DNA from: Limonium bicolor
Taxonomy: Eukaryota > Streptophyta > Magnoliopsida > Caryophyllales > Plumbaginaceae
Length of the DNA: 64,000 bases
Direction of reading: 5' to 3'
Assembly (NCBI GenBank): GCA_023374045.1
Contig: CM041779.1
Coordinates: 297,300,167-297,364,166 of the forward strand
Shown here: piece after piece, positions 45,705 to 57,964 of the stretch
How the letters are laid out: each line of letters starts with the position of its first letter
Numbering within the stretch: the stretch's first letter is position 1
Translations under genes and position numbers: made by a program
Notes under the pieces: model-generated
Database searches by the model: none
What the model saw: the letters and a program-made list of their open reading frames with translations, nothing else
Told to the model about the DNA's origin: nothing

Positions 45705-48700
45705 GAACTGTGTCCCCAAAGTTCCCATGCATCTTATTTTATTAGATTACACAGTTTATCTCATTCCATAGATCAACAGATCATGCTTATCTGTATTTAA
45801 ACTTATTAACTCATTAGGTCTGTCATATATTATACTCAAATATCACACAACTTGCTAAGCATGTATGGCACTCAAATTCTCTTTGTTGCATCCTCCCCAT
45901 GTCACCGGTCAGAAGACGAAGGCTCACAGGTCTTCGGCTTCATGAGCGAGTAATGCAAGATATCGCCCCCGCGGGGTACCGACTATTGGACACTTACGCT
46001 CTCTGGTCCGCGGTCCTTTAGAAGATTAAAACAGTCATATACTTTGTCGTACTCTCTCATGTCACCGGTCCGAAGACAAAGGCACATTCGTCCTCGACTT
46101 CATGAGCAAGAATACAAAAATACTCTATTCTCCCCATGTCACTGGTCCGAAGACAAAGGCTCATGCGTCCTTGACTTCATGGGCGAGACTCAGTAAAAAG
46201 GAAATCCTTTTACGAGGTCAAGTGAGGAATAATTCCTCTAATTGAAAATACAATCAACTCCAATTCCACTTTATGCTAATGCATCTATTCTTAGCGTGAT
46301 TAATTTCCACTTGTAGGGAGTTTCAGGAATCATTCGACCCTGATGTGATCAGCATCAGTGTAGAACTATCCTTCCACCCCAATTTGTGTTGGGTTTCCCT
46401 TGATCCCTAGAAAATCAAGTTTCACCTCCCACGTCAATTTCAAACATCAAGTAATTCACTCATGTCCAATTTTCTATCTTTTAGTTCTTCTAATCATAAT
46501 AAACACATCTCCCAATGTGGACTCAGTCCATCAATCATTCCTAGTTCACCTCTTAGTGCTTACCTCAGGACTTTAATTCCTACTAAGTTCTATATTCATC
46601 TCTTACTAGTTCTTACCTCATAGCATTACTATTTCCTACCTCATACTCATATCGAATAATATCTCATAGTGTTATCTTATTCTTATCTCACATATAGTTC
46701 CATACCGACTCATATCTCATATATTCCTTAAGTCTCCTTAATACTCTTCACTAATTCTCTTAACTTGTACTCACACCAGAGTTAACAAGATAGGTACTTA
46801 ATACTATGGTATTCGCATCATCTGTGCGTAACCATTATTAATCTCAGAATATATACATATGTATATGTAAAACAAATTCTCAAATTCTTTTGTGCTAAGC
46901 ACGCTGTAGCTTACGTACTTAGTACACAAACATACGTTAAGCGGTTTTTTGCTCTACCCCCCTTAAAATGGATTACGCCCACGTAATCAACATGTTATCA
47001 CCCTTGAACTTAGGTTCAAGATGTTTAATTCTCACTGAGCATTCCAGCATCCTTGTCATCTATCTCACATTATGATCCGATCAGAGGGTCTTAACCGTGT
47101 TAATGGCTTAGTCTCTGTATCTAGGATTCTTATTGGTATTTATACCAGTCTCTCTAATGTGTGGGGTTTAACCTCAACGGTTCTAAAGTATTCGGTTGGT
47201 AAGCCATATTTTTTTATCCAACTGAAAGATGTGTGGTACATCTTTCCTTTCCCATTCATTAGATATATGAAACTTTTAAGGTACCGGTCTGCTAGCTTCC
47301 GCTGCGCGACTCTGACAACCTTAGGCTTAGTTTGCCTTTCTTATCCTTTTATAGTATTGTATATCCTTCTCCTGCATGCTTATAATTTAGTACTAAAGGT
47401 CTCTTAATGGACACGTGTTATCTTTATATACACACGACCTTAATGAGTTATAGCTTGTCTATCCATTCTCTCTGAAGATCTAATGTTCATACTCTTAGTG
47501 TTCTTGCAAGTGTCTAAATTGTTTTTCTAAATGACCTTTGGTTTGAGGATGATGCTTAATCTGAAACTACTGTTAGTGCTTATTGCGCTTTATAGTTTTA
47601 TTTCTAACATCTTAAAACATGTCTCATGCATGCACTTAATAATTCATGCTCATCGCACTTCATAATTCTTAAGTATTTTCTGTCTGAAATGAGTTCTCTG
47701 ATTCCTTTGTGTCGTTGGTTCAACTGAGTTCCTTCTCTTCAACTGTTTGTGATAGCAGCTGCTCTTGTCTGACCTTGCGTAGTTGACCGTGGTACGGAGT
47801 CGACTACTCCCTTGTTCCTTACACTACTCATTTACATGCATGGGGTACCTTACTGGTACATTACTACTTACCCGACTAACTCATAAATGAGTCTATCAGG
47901 CCTGCAAGCCCCCCGTGGAGTGTAGTCGTCCCACATCTCGTTTTAGTAAACTTGTAGTGTCCGTCACACGTTTAGCTATTGCTAATTATGAAGTATTCTG
48001 TTGTCGATCTCCTCTTTCATCGTTCTATAATAACACTTAGTGTTCTTCTTGAACTTAATCAAGGGAAATCCATTTACTGTGTTCGTAGATATGATATGTT
48101 CTAGCTTCTTTTGGTCTTTAGTACGGATTCGATCCTTTAGTAACTGAGACCTCTTTCCATAGAGCCTATTATCTTGTTTCTTATGTTTGATCTACTAGGA
48201 AGGCACTTCTAGTTCCTTAAGGAATGGGTAGTGTGCTTCCTGTGAAATCTTACCTCGCATGGTCTAGACTACTGGCGTCAATGCACAGTTCGTCTACCAC
48301 CTTATTTCCTTACTTATATTGGTTTCAGCTCATAGATCTAATTTTCTCCGTGTTAATACTTGATGATTTATACATAATGGTCACTCTTTTTGTGCACCAT
48401 GACTTAATCCATTTATACAAGTACTGCTCTAAGGCTTCTCCTACCATGGTAGCTCGCCTTTATTCTGTTGCCCATTAATGGTGCAACTCCTCAATCATTT
48501 ATTCTAATGTGTTATCTTATATTCAATCCCTTCTTAGTGTAAACACACTGGGAGTTCTCTAATTCCGGGTGTATGGCGGTTGCCGTACCGTGTCATAAAA
48601 TCGTTCTCTTAGTATGAAGGTGTTCGCTTCAATTTCGGTTTCATGTGTAGGTTAGTCTGTCTCACGTTCTTCCATCCCTTACGATGTTATTTACCAAGTA

Positions 48701-49030
48701 ATTTAACTGGTTACAGAAAAATTCATCCATTGAGTCACAAGCTCTTCTGAGTGTTGGTCACTTGACGTGCCATATTGTGTACTCACAGTGTTTATCTCTG
48801 ACGATTACTGCTTCTTAAATCCTGGGTGTCGGATATGAGGTCTGTCTATGCAGCCTTTCTTATCATTTACGTGTAACTGAAATGTTCTAAGGCAATTTCA
48901 AGGTTTACAGTTTCCATTGTCTAATAAAAGCGTATTATGTCTCTAATAAGTGAAAGCCATTTTGAGGGGTTTATTCCCACTCATGGCCCCACAACAAGGA
49001 GAGGTATCCCCACCCTAAAAGGAATGGTTT
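45705..49030 (-). other. Element A internal region, 3' half, no gene recognised
   Basis: It aligns in part with the 3' internal region of F (for example near 46320-46400 against 9500-9590). Another block, the 'gactcatttatgagttagtcgggtaag' region (minus strand, about 47790-47900), recurs in element B at 57495-57600. No gag or pol motif is visible on the minus strand, and the plus-strand open frames (47072-47407, 48224-48478) have no known domain. Confidence 0.6.
46951..46968 (-). promoter_or_regulatory. Upstream polypurine-tract-like site of element A
   Basis: On the minus strand attttaaggggggtagagc is followed by aaaaaaccgc, closely like 8953-8975 of F. It lies about 1.26 kb upstream of the terminal tract. 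Confidence 0.6.
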
Positions 49031-52000
49031 TGAAATACCCCAAAATTATTAACATGGATTAAATACCTAATCACATTAATTAAGGCCTAAACATGCCTTA
49101 AAAGTCAACTGAGAACAACAGTGGTCAACACAAAACAAGATGTTGCACCCTTTGACTGTTTTGGGTAAATAAATACCCAAATGAACTACTTAGGACCTAA
49201 AAATTTGTCCTAAGCATTAACACATTACTAAACATACTAAAACCGTTGGACAACACTCCAACACAAAGAACAAGCATTTACATGCTTCAAGGTCAAGTAG
49301 AGCAAAAGGTGCTCTAAGAATACCTTAAAGGTCTAATGACCTTAAATGATATAAAATTGGATACCATGATTAAACATCATGTAAGGAACACAACAAAACC
49401 ATTGTCAAAGAAAACCAAGCTCAGAAACACCTTGCGACACAAAATGTGCACTAAAACTCCTTAAAGCACGTTTTTGTGTAATTGCCTTCTAAATTGTTTA
49501 AATGGGCTAAAAGGTTATAATTACCTTTAAATATGATAAAATATCATATTATAACATATAGGAATTTAATTCCAGAAATTTACAAATTTTTACAAATTTA
49601 ATATTAAAATATTAATAAAACCCTAAAGTGGGGTCCGTTTGGGTCAACATTGACTAAGTTGGTCAATGTTGACCATTGACCACGAATTGGACTGCATAAA
49701 ATCGGTTCAATAAGTCTCTAAACAGACCAAGAGACAAGTCCCATGTGACAATTAAATATGCTACTTTACTTTTGCATAAAATAGAAAAAACATACTTTAC
49801 CTTATAAAACAAAAAGTAGCTTACCACTTGCTTACCCATGTGATGAGCCAGCCGATGGAGGAGCCTCATTTCCTCCTTGTTACACGGTGCTCCAAGCAAG
49901 AACAAGACAAGGAGAGTGACTCACCTATTCATTAATTGATTTAATTAACATTATTACTACATATTGAATCAAATTGGAATCAATCATACCCTACCTTTCT
50001 CAATCAAGGACGGCTGCCCCTTGCTGTTGTCTACACCGAATTAGCTTCAATTATCAACACCAATAAGTCATTGGTGAGTCATCAAAGCAATAATGACATA
50101 AAAAATGTAAAAAATGACATTAAGGACAATTTAAGCTTATCTCCTTCATTTCTCCCATTCAGCCGTGAGACTCTTGCCTTGAGCTCTCATTTGGCTCCTC
50201 TCAACCGTAGGTAAGCTTCTCCAACTCCATTGATGAGAGCTCATGCTCTAGGTAAGCTCCTAAGGCATAAAAATGCCCATTTTCTTCATCTTTCTTTCCT
50301 TTTCCATTGATCTAGACTCCAACCTTTTCTATACATCTATGTAGAGTGGTTTGGAGGCTAAAGGAAGGATAAATTTCGGCCATAACCAGATCTAAGGAGG
50401 AAAGTTCAAGTCTTGACCATTTAAGGTAAAATGTGCTCTAAGCACACACCTCTCTTCCTTGTGAATTTCGGTTGTAAACCTTGGTTCCCTAGCCTTATTT
50501 TCTTCTCCTTTTCATGTAGATTCAGTTGGTATACCAAGATCTACAAGGAGTAGCTAGATCCAAGCCAAAAACACCATTTTTGGCATCTTAAACAAGGTAA
50601 AACTTAGCTATCTTCCAAGCTAGTTACCCACGGTTTTGTACCTTGTTATTAGGAGTGTTTTGATACTCTTTCTTTCTAGGAAAAAAGGGCCGACGTAAAT
50701 CTCTAACAAGCTTGAAGATCTAAGGTAAAAATCCATGATTTTCATGACTTAAATTACTTCTCATGATTAGCTCATGTTTGGATTTTAATCATGTCTTGTT
50801 TTCTACATGAGGACAAGTAAATCAAGCTTTGGAGAAACTCTCCTTAAGGTGGCGAATCAAACAAGGCTTTACCTAAGCTAAATCAAGGTATAAATCACTT
50901 AAACATTAACTTTACTAAGTTAATATGTTCTAAGGCTATTTCTAACTAAATTACCGTGAGGGAACAAGGTGGTATGGTCATGTTTGACCTTAAAATGATT
51001 AAGGAATGGTTAATAAATTTTATAACTAATTAAACAAGCATAATTGTCAAATTTAAGACATTATGTGGAAGTTTGGTAATTAAATGAAAAATCTATGGTG
51101 AGGCCGAGAATTATATGTATTTTGGGACATTTATGTGTAATTTATTTTGTGAGCAAATGTTTGTAATAAGGCCATGTACTTTAGGCCATTTATTTATGCA
51201 TTTACAAGCTTTTATTTAAGTTTAGGTGATATATAATATTACTTGAATAATTAAATAAAGGGGTTAAAGTGTAATTAAATTAATGGGGGCTTTAGAATAA
51301 TAAGGCCGAAAATTAGAGGTAAAAAGGAGTTAAAATAAAGTTTATAAGATTTTATAAAGTTTTGGGGTAAATGGTGATTTCTAGAAAATATGGGTGCAAA
51401 CCGTAATTATAAGGAATTAATGGTCAAGAAAATATGGAGGTGGTCAACCTTGACCATATGCTAGGTTTTGACCAAAATAAATAAGTTAGATAACTTATTT
51501 AAGGTTTTATAATAAGATAAGTATCTTATGGTAATATTTTCATAACATATGTGGTAAATATGTTATTACCGAAAATAAAGGGTGTACAATGGTATTTTAA
51601 ACACCCATGGGCTATTAGGAATTTTTAGGAATTTATTGGGTTGTTTTTGGAATTAAAATGAACTATATATGTATAATATATAGTTATTATGTCATTATGA
51701 CACTTTGGAGAAAAATAGATCGTGGAATGGTAAATACCGAAGGTATATGGGTTAATAAGGATATTTAAACCCTTTGGTGAAATTTGGAGATTTTTAGAAT
51801 TATATAAGAGTACTCATTAAGATATGTGTATAATATATGGTTTTAATGATATGGTAAAACTATATGTTATAAATAGGGCCAAATGGCAATTATAGAATAG
51901 CACAAGGGCTGTTCGGAATTTACAAAAAAAAATAACCATAGGTTATACTCTTTTATAAGTTAGAAATGTTATATTAAATGGTATATATAACATGGTATAA

Positions 52001-54645
52001 GTAATGGGGTGATTTGTAAATAAAGGAAACTATGGTCTAAGGAAAGAATAAGATTTTCTTATGGTGCCTAAGAGGCAATATAAAATAGTTTTGTATAAAA
52101 ACTATAGGTTATAAGTTAAAGGAAATAAAAATATCATATTATATGATATTAGGATATGGTATAACATTGCATAATGTTATGTGGTCAAAACGGAATTTAA
52201 ATAAAGTTAAGGGCTATACCGAGTTAATAAGAGTTGGAAAATGAATTTTAGACCAAGGTCTATAATGTTATAAATATTACAACAATTATATGGTTTAGAT
52301 GGAATTAATATAAGGAAGGGTACTCACATAAAATAATGTGACAAACTATAAATAAATGAGATTTATAGACTAAGGTATTTATGTAATGAACCTTAGGAGT
52401 TGTAAATATACAACATAAAATGTTACTCATGTTAGGATAATAATCTTAATATAAGTTGTATAATATAATACAACTAAGGAATATCATCTAATAAAAGATG
52501 ATAAAGTAACATAAAATATAAGAGTTTATTAAACTCATGGAATTACCTACGTGGTAAATATATAAATACAAGAATAATGTATATAAAGGTGGATATATGT
52601 TATGGTTGGAAACCATATAATATAATGGTGGTGGTTATTTAAAAAAATAGTTACGAACTATAAGTTAAGAGTTTTGGATGCAAATGTTATTTGCTAAAGA
52701 TAAATGGATTATGTAATACATTGTATTATAATGGATGGTGGGAGAATGATACAATTTTAAAAAAATGACACAATACATATAATATAATCATGCATGCATA
52801 CATGCAACTATAGGTTATGTACCTACATTTATTGGTGGATAAGTTAAAGAAATATAGTGGTTTTAACTTAACAGTTGAAATATTATGACGTACGCGTTTT
52901 AAATAACAAAACCGACTGTTTTAGAGAAACCCGTAACAACAACTGTAGAAAACAGGGGTGAACTGTCGGGTTACTTATTATTCGTAAATACCGGTGTAGT
53001 TAATCATGGAGATTGACTTATAGTTAATACCGTTTAGTTATACTTCTGACAAGACGCCGCGAGCTAGCGGATACACAGAGCATAGGACTTGCTGATCAAC
53101 TCCCCAAAATACGATCAGGGGAACGGTATGTAAAGGGGTTTGATCCGAGTTGTCCTAAGGTTGCTTGGGCTCGGATTTGGTTGATAACTTGTGGTTGTGT
53201 GTGGATTTATATGTATGTGATTAAGTGTTACTGCATTATTTATTATTATGCACGAGCGTCCTACGGGACTAACACTACGTCGACTATAGATCAACTTATA
53301 TAAACATACATATGCGTTGTGATGACATGACGATTAATGATATAATACCATGATATTAATATTAAGTATATGGTAACCTAGTAAAACACTTAGGAACGAG
53401 TCACGACATTGTCGGTCTCTAGAGCATGGATCTCTAACATGAATATCACCTAGATTACTTCTAGGTATGCGTGACCCATTGGGCCGCTAATTAATAATTA
53501 TTCTCCATAAGACTAAGAGCAGATCTTAAACATTATGAGAGAGATGGTATGAGTTGAGGTGAGGAATCCCGGTAGTTTACGAACTACTTGGTTGCGCATT
53601 TGTGATCACTGAGGGTTTCCTAATTGGATTCCGCTCCAGGTTATATCCAACGAGCCCAAACTGGATCGTGGATCAGGTGGCTACGGCCTTTTTATGGACG
53701 TCTTACGAGACATAAGAGAGTCAGGGGCCTCCGGACCTCTGGCGAAATGAGCACCTTTGTGTGTACGGGAGGACTACTGTCCATGGTGAGGTTATCGGGT
53801 TGTCCTAACATGACACCAACTGATATTAATAATTAAACATGGTTGGATGGAGCCTACAAGGCTAAGGTAAATTAAATATGAAAATTGTACGCTACGGCGA
53901 ATGTACATTGTACATATGGATGGGGCTTGAAAGCCAAACTAAAATAAATTGACAATGGATGGTGAACGCTACGGCGATTGTACATTGTACAATATATTGT
54001 TATTGCTCGATACGTTCGATATATAATTGTTGTTTGAAATATTCTATGAATGTTTGATTTGGATGGATGATTAATGTTTATGAATATTTGGATGGATGGT
54101 TATGTATATTATACATTTATGCTACAGTATTGTTTATAACTGTAAAATGATAAAGCATGAAACCGATCTAATAACAAGATGGTTAAAATGACAAGTGACC
54201 ATTAGGGTCCAGGACCGGCATACTCAGTGTCTATCGCTGATACTACACCATTACAGGTTGTTGATCATTGTCGAAGCCGAAGAGCGGGAGCAGGGTAATT
54301 GGAGTTTTACTTTTGTTACCACACATGGAGATGTTGTATAGCAATGAGGAAGGTGAATTGTAAGGTGGTAAGGTTGTGTATATTCAGGTTTGGGTAGATG
54401 CTCACTTGTCGATGTTTTATAATTTATGGACTTAGTATGATGTATAGGAGTTTTCTCGTTATCACGGCGGTTAGCAGTTTGTTTAAGTTGGAAGTTGGAT
54501 GTAGGTTGGCTTCGTTGCTCGCACGGGCGAGTAATGGCCGGTGACACCCGAGTGAGTTTTGTAATTGTTATTTATTTTCCGCTGCGAGACATTTTATTTA
54601 TTGCTACGTGAGGGATTATATCGTGATTATGGGAGGGGTGTTACA
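49031..54645 (+). repeat. Element B 5' LTR (5.6 kb)
   Basis: TGAAATACCCCAAAATT...GGGGTGTTACA. It holds a series of AAGGTAA words (50209, 50250, 50423, 50594, 50722, 50885), a very AT-rich centre (51000-52900) and a GC-richer end. Its last 202 bp recur at 57753-57959. Confidence 0.87.
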
Positions 54646-54649
54646 AAAG

Positions 54650-54661
54650 TGGTATCAGAGC
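54650..54661 (+). promoter_or_regulatory. Primer binding site of element B
   Basis: TGGTATCAGAGC lies four bases (aaag) after the 5' LTR, as in element A. Confidence 0.92.
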
Positions 54662-55506
54662 GGAGTACCGCTCTGATGACGAGAAAGTAGGATAAGACAG
54701 TGAGCTTAGGACTTGGGAAATTATGGGAAACGTTTGGGAGGTACGAGACGATTTGTCTTAAAAAGATACTGTGTCTAGTAACGCAAATTGCGTGACAGGT
54801 TAGCCTTAAGGCAACTTAATATCTATTGGTTGTGTACGGTAATTTACCGAGTATTTATGTGACATACTGTACTACAGATGTCTAGTGGAACAAGAGGGCG
54901 TGGTACTGGAAGAGGTGGAGGCGGTGACCCCGTCATTCCAGGAGTTGCTGAGACGGTTGCAGCCGTTCTTGCACAGCTGGGGACCCAGATAGGAGGAGCA
55001 CCAGCCCACCCGCCACAGCCCAGGGAAACGAACTGGCTGAAGTCAGTTAGCGAGACCCGACCACCTACATATTCTGGGGAACCAGACCCCGTAGCTTTGG
55101 AGCGTTACATTGTTGAACATGAGAAAGCATATGAAGCTTTACAGGTACCGGACGACAAGAAGGTCGCCATTGCTGCTTTCCATCTGAAGGATGCAGCCAG
55201 CACTTGGTGGAGGTTGGTCAAGGACCAGCACTTGGCTACGCCCGACTTTTCGTGGCTGCCTTTGTTGATTTGCTAAGAGGGAAGTACTACCCGCGCATCT
55301 CAAACAGAAGAAAGAAGCGCCATGAGTTTGAAACATTGACCCAAGAAGGTCTGACCGTGGATGAGTACTACGCTCGATTCATTGGTCTGCTGGACTTCAT
55401 CCCCGGTGTGGATTACTCGGAGACCGTAAAGATCGAGAAGTTCCGGGGAGGACTATTATTTCGCATCCAGATGGCGATGGGTGCTACCCTCTACACTACC
55501 ATCCAG

Positions 55507-55585
55507 GTATTAACATGAAAGCCATAAATTCTTAACTTACTACAGTACCGTTTAACGTTGTGAGAACTTACCAATGAGATTCCAG
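55507..55585 (+). other. Putative intron 1 of B gag (79 bp)
   Basis: It reads cag|gtattaac at the left and gattccag|gag at the right, with cttaac/tttaac branch-point-like words. Its length is not a multiple of three and it holds an in-frame TGA. The gag core continues in phase on both sides. Confidence 0.7.
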
Positions 55586-55730
55586 GAGTGTTACGATGCT
55601 GCCTCGAGGACGGAGCTGATGCTCCAGACTCGGGAGAGACTCTAGGGGCAAAGAAGAGGAAGAACCCTGAGGGAGAGTCTGAGGGTGGAGGAGCATCTCC
55701 AGGCGGTAGCCAGCGGTAGAAAAAGGGAAA

Positions 55731-55818
55731 GTAAGGACTTATCCCACTCTAAATTGTTACCATATTACATACCTTATGAATGCTGACCCGAAACCTTAAA
55801 TAGAAATTCTTTCCAAAG
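55731..55818 (+). other. Putative intron 2 of B gag (88 bp)
   Basis: Donor gaaa|gtaagg and acceptor ttccaaag|aaa. It is AT-rich compared with the G-rich exons. The joined exons would continue a Lys/Gly-rich stretch. Confidence 0.6.
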
Positions 55819-55920
55819 AAAGGGCAACAGGGTCACAAGGGAAAGAAAGGGAAAGAGCCCGTCCTTCGGTTGACCGGCCCAGCTATGATGCTCAGCCTCT
55901 GAGATCTGCACCTCCTAATG

Positions 55921-56005
55921 GTGAGAACACCTACCTCTTAAATTTAAATGCAATCTTAGCCGTTATACCGTCAGATTCTAACTTAAAATTAAATACTACC
56001 ATCAG
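55921..56005 (+). other. Putative intron 3 of B gag (85 bp)
   Basis: Donor aatg|gtgaga and acceptor accatcag|gca, with a ttctaac branch-like word at about 55975. It splits a Gly codon (phase 1). The joint gives SAPPN-G-TGQPQRHFYCKRCG without interruption. Confidence 0.72.
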
Positions 56006-56283
56006 GCACCGGACAGCCCCAGCGCCATTTTTACTGTAAGCGTTGTGGGAAGGACCATCCTGGGGTCGACTGCGAAGGCCGCAAAGTCGAGTGTCGGTGC
56101 TGCCACAAAGAGGGCCATAGGGAATTCGAATGCTGGATGAATCCAGAGAGCCGTAATTACAGGCCACCCAAGAGTACTCAGAAGACCTCAGCTGGAGGAC
56201 CTGGAGTACCACGAGGCGGTCAGGATGGCCAGACATCTACTGATGCTGGAGCCCTGAAGGGCAAGGGAGTAGATAGGGCATGA

Positions 56284-57752
56284 GTACCCTAACTCCATGA
56301 GCCGCTGGTGGAAGACTTTGCTTACCTTCTATGTACTTACCTTGGATGTTAGACGAAGCTATGTTATGAAAATGTGGGAGTGTGTCATTGACCACTTACC
56401 TTTTGTGTATGACTTTGGAGACTAGTTTGGTGAACTCGATGCGAATAACTTTGAGATCTTGATGGATTATCTATATATGAATAGGATGTTAAAGCTTACA
56501 TTATCATGTAGCCGTACTCGACGACGCAGAGTCAATGAGACCGGGAATTACTGAACCAGAATTTCCACCTGCATGGCGCACTTGCTATTGCAAGCGCTAT
56601 GACAATAAACAACTGAAATTTCCATCTGCCTTGCGCACTTGCTACAACAAGTGCAGCGACAGCAACAGCAACAGTAACAGCAACTGCAAATGCAACTGCA
56701 ACAACTACTACTTTTTAGTTTTTTTTATTATATGTACAACAAAAAAAAATGCTTTTCAAACTTTTTCATACAAACCTTAAGACTAGGAACCTACGCAACT
56801 TTGGAAGGACCGTTAGTCCAACCACTGCAACTGGACAAATTATACAGTCATTGTCACTGTAAAACACACCAACTTAAATGTTCGAGGAATTTTCAGATAG
56901 GGCTTATTAGCCAAATACCAACAGTGTATACCAGCATTAATGCTAATCACTACTAGTGATGGATGTTTAGTCCTTATGGACAAGCATACCCTTTGTAGAT
57001 GCACCACCGTCAGTGAGGATGGTTGGGAAGTGGAGAGCCAAGTTGCTCAAGCTGTTATGCAATCTGCAATACATCCAATTACATGGATGAGGGGATGAAT
57101 ATGAAATATGGAGGAGTGATGATCAGAAAAAAAAACAGGGAGAAAAAGGAAAATGTGTTGTACTCAATGAGATCGAAAAAGGAGAAACAATTTTGCTAAT
57201 ATAGCACGGATTTTACTTACACCAAGTTGAATAATACCAGTCTATGGCACGAATTACCACGGATGCCACAAAGGCAATAGCATTTATTACAGGATAACTG
57301 ATAACATGAACTATTAAAAAAAAAAAAGCAAAAAGAAGACAAAAAAAAATTAAAAAAAAAAGAAGAACAAAAAAAAAGGATATCCATCAGAGGGAGACTG
57401 ACAACAGAATACTTCACAACAACCGTGTGACAGACATTACCAGTTACTAAACGAGACATGGGACGACCGTACTCCGTTAGGAGCATGTGGGCCTGACAGA
57501 CTTATTTATGAGTTAGTCGGGTAAGTGGTAATGTATCAGTACGGTACCCCATGCAAGTAGACAAGTAGTGTTAGGAACACGAGAAGTAGTCAACTCCATT
57601 CTACGGACAGTAAGACAGATTACCTCGAAGATGGACGAGAAGAGCCGCAGTTAAACCAACGGGCTAAAGAAATCAAGAACCATCAACAGAGAACAGTAGA
57701 CAGTATACAGTGAAGACAGGGAAACAGTTCAAGGACAGGAACCAAAAAAAAA
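56284..57752 (+). other. Element B internal region after gag, no pol
   Basis: No protease, integrase or RT motif is visible. A CAG/CAA-rich microsatellite (56657-56707) and A-rich runs (57316-57380) occur. Positions 57495-57600 match the minus strand of A near 47790-47900, so this is shared 3' internal sequence of the family. The terminal polypurine tract and the first part of the 3' LTR are missing, which points to a deletion ending at about 57752. Confidence 0.6.
56657..56707 (+). repeat. CAGCAA-type microsatellite
   Basis: Imperfect trinucleotide repeats of the cag/caa/aac type. Confidence 0.8.
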
Positions 57753-57959
57753 ATAGGAGTTTTCTCGTTATCACGGCGGTTAGCAGTTTGTTTTGTTTAA
57801 GTTGGAAGTTGGATGTAGGTTGGCTTCGTTGCTCGCACGGGCGAGTATATGGCCGGTGACACCCGAGTGAGTTTTGTAATTGTTATTATTTTCCGCTGCG
57901 AGACGTTTTATTTATTGCTACGTGAGGGATTATATCGTGATTATGGAGAGGGTGTTACA
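57753..57959 (+). repeat. Element B 3' LTR remnant
   Basis: It matches the last 202 bp of the 5' LTR (54444-54645) with a few changes: an extra 'ttttg' after 'gcagtttg', one 'agtatatgg' change and 'ggagagggtg' for 'gggaggggtg'. The outer end and its target-site duplication are intact. Confidence 0.9.
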
Positions 57960-57964
57960 GGTTT

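Larger units (their letters stand above)
54878..56283 (+). pseudogene. gag: Element B gag with three intron-like gaps
   Basis: This is a Ty3/Gypsy-type gag. The Gly/Arg-rich start (MSSGTRGRGTGRGGGG) precedes the Retrotrans_gag core: RPPTYSGEPDP, IAAFHLKDAASTWWRLV, FVDLLRGKYYP, FETLTQEGLTVDEYYARF and KIEKFRGGL. Two CCHC-like zinc knuckles follow (CKRCGKDHPGVDC and CRCCHKEGHREFEC, 56034-56134). The tail is Lys/Gly-rich and stops at 56281-56283. The coding parts are separated by three GT...AG gaps, 55507-55585, 55731-55818 and 55921-56005. Removing them restores smooth protein at the first and third joints (TTIQ/ECYDAAS; SAPPN/GTGQPQRH). Frame errors remain: one lost base near 55255, a shift or stop near 55640-55645 and another near 55870. 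So this copy is probably inactive. Position 230 bp after the primer site supports the start. Confidence 0.85.
49031..57959 (+). mobile_element. Element B: giant-LTR, gag-only retrotransposon
   Basis: It starts TGAAATACCCC at 49031 and ends GTGTTACA at 57959, with TSD GGTTT at 49026-49030 and 57960-57964. The 5' LTR is 5.6 kb. A tRNA-Met primer site and a gag gene with introns follow. The downstream internal stretch has no pol motif. Only the last 207 bp of the 3' LTR remain. Gag without pol is the plan of TR-GAG elements, non-autonomous elements that need pol from a partner. It is inserted in the internal region of A, in the opposite orientation. Confidence 0.88.
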
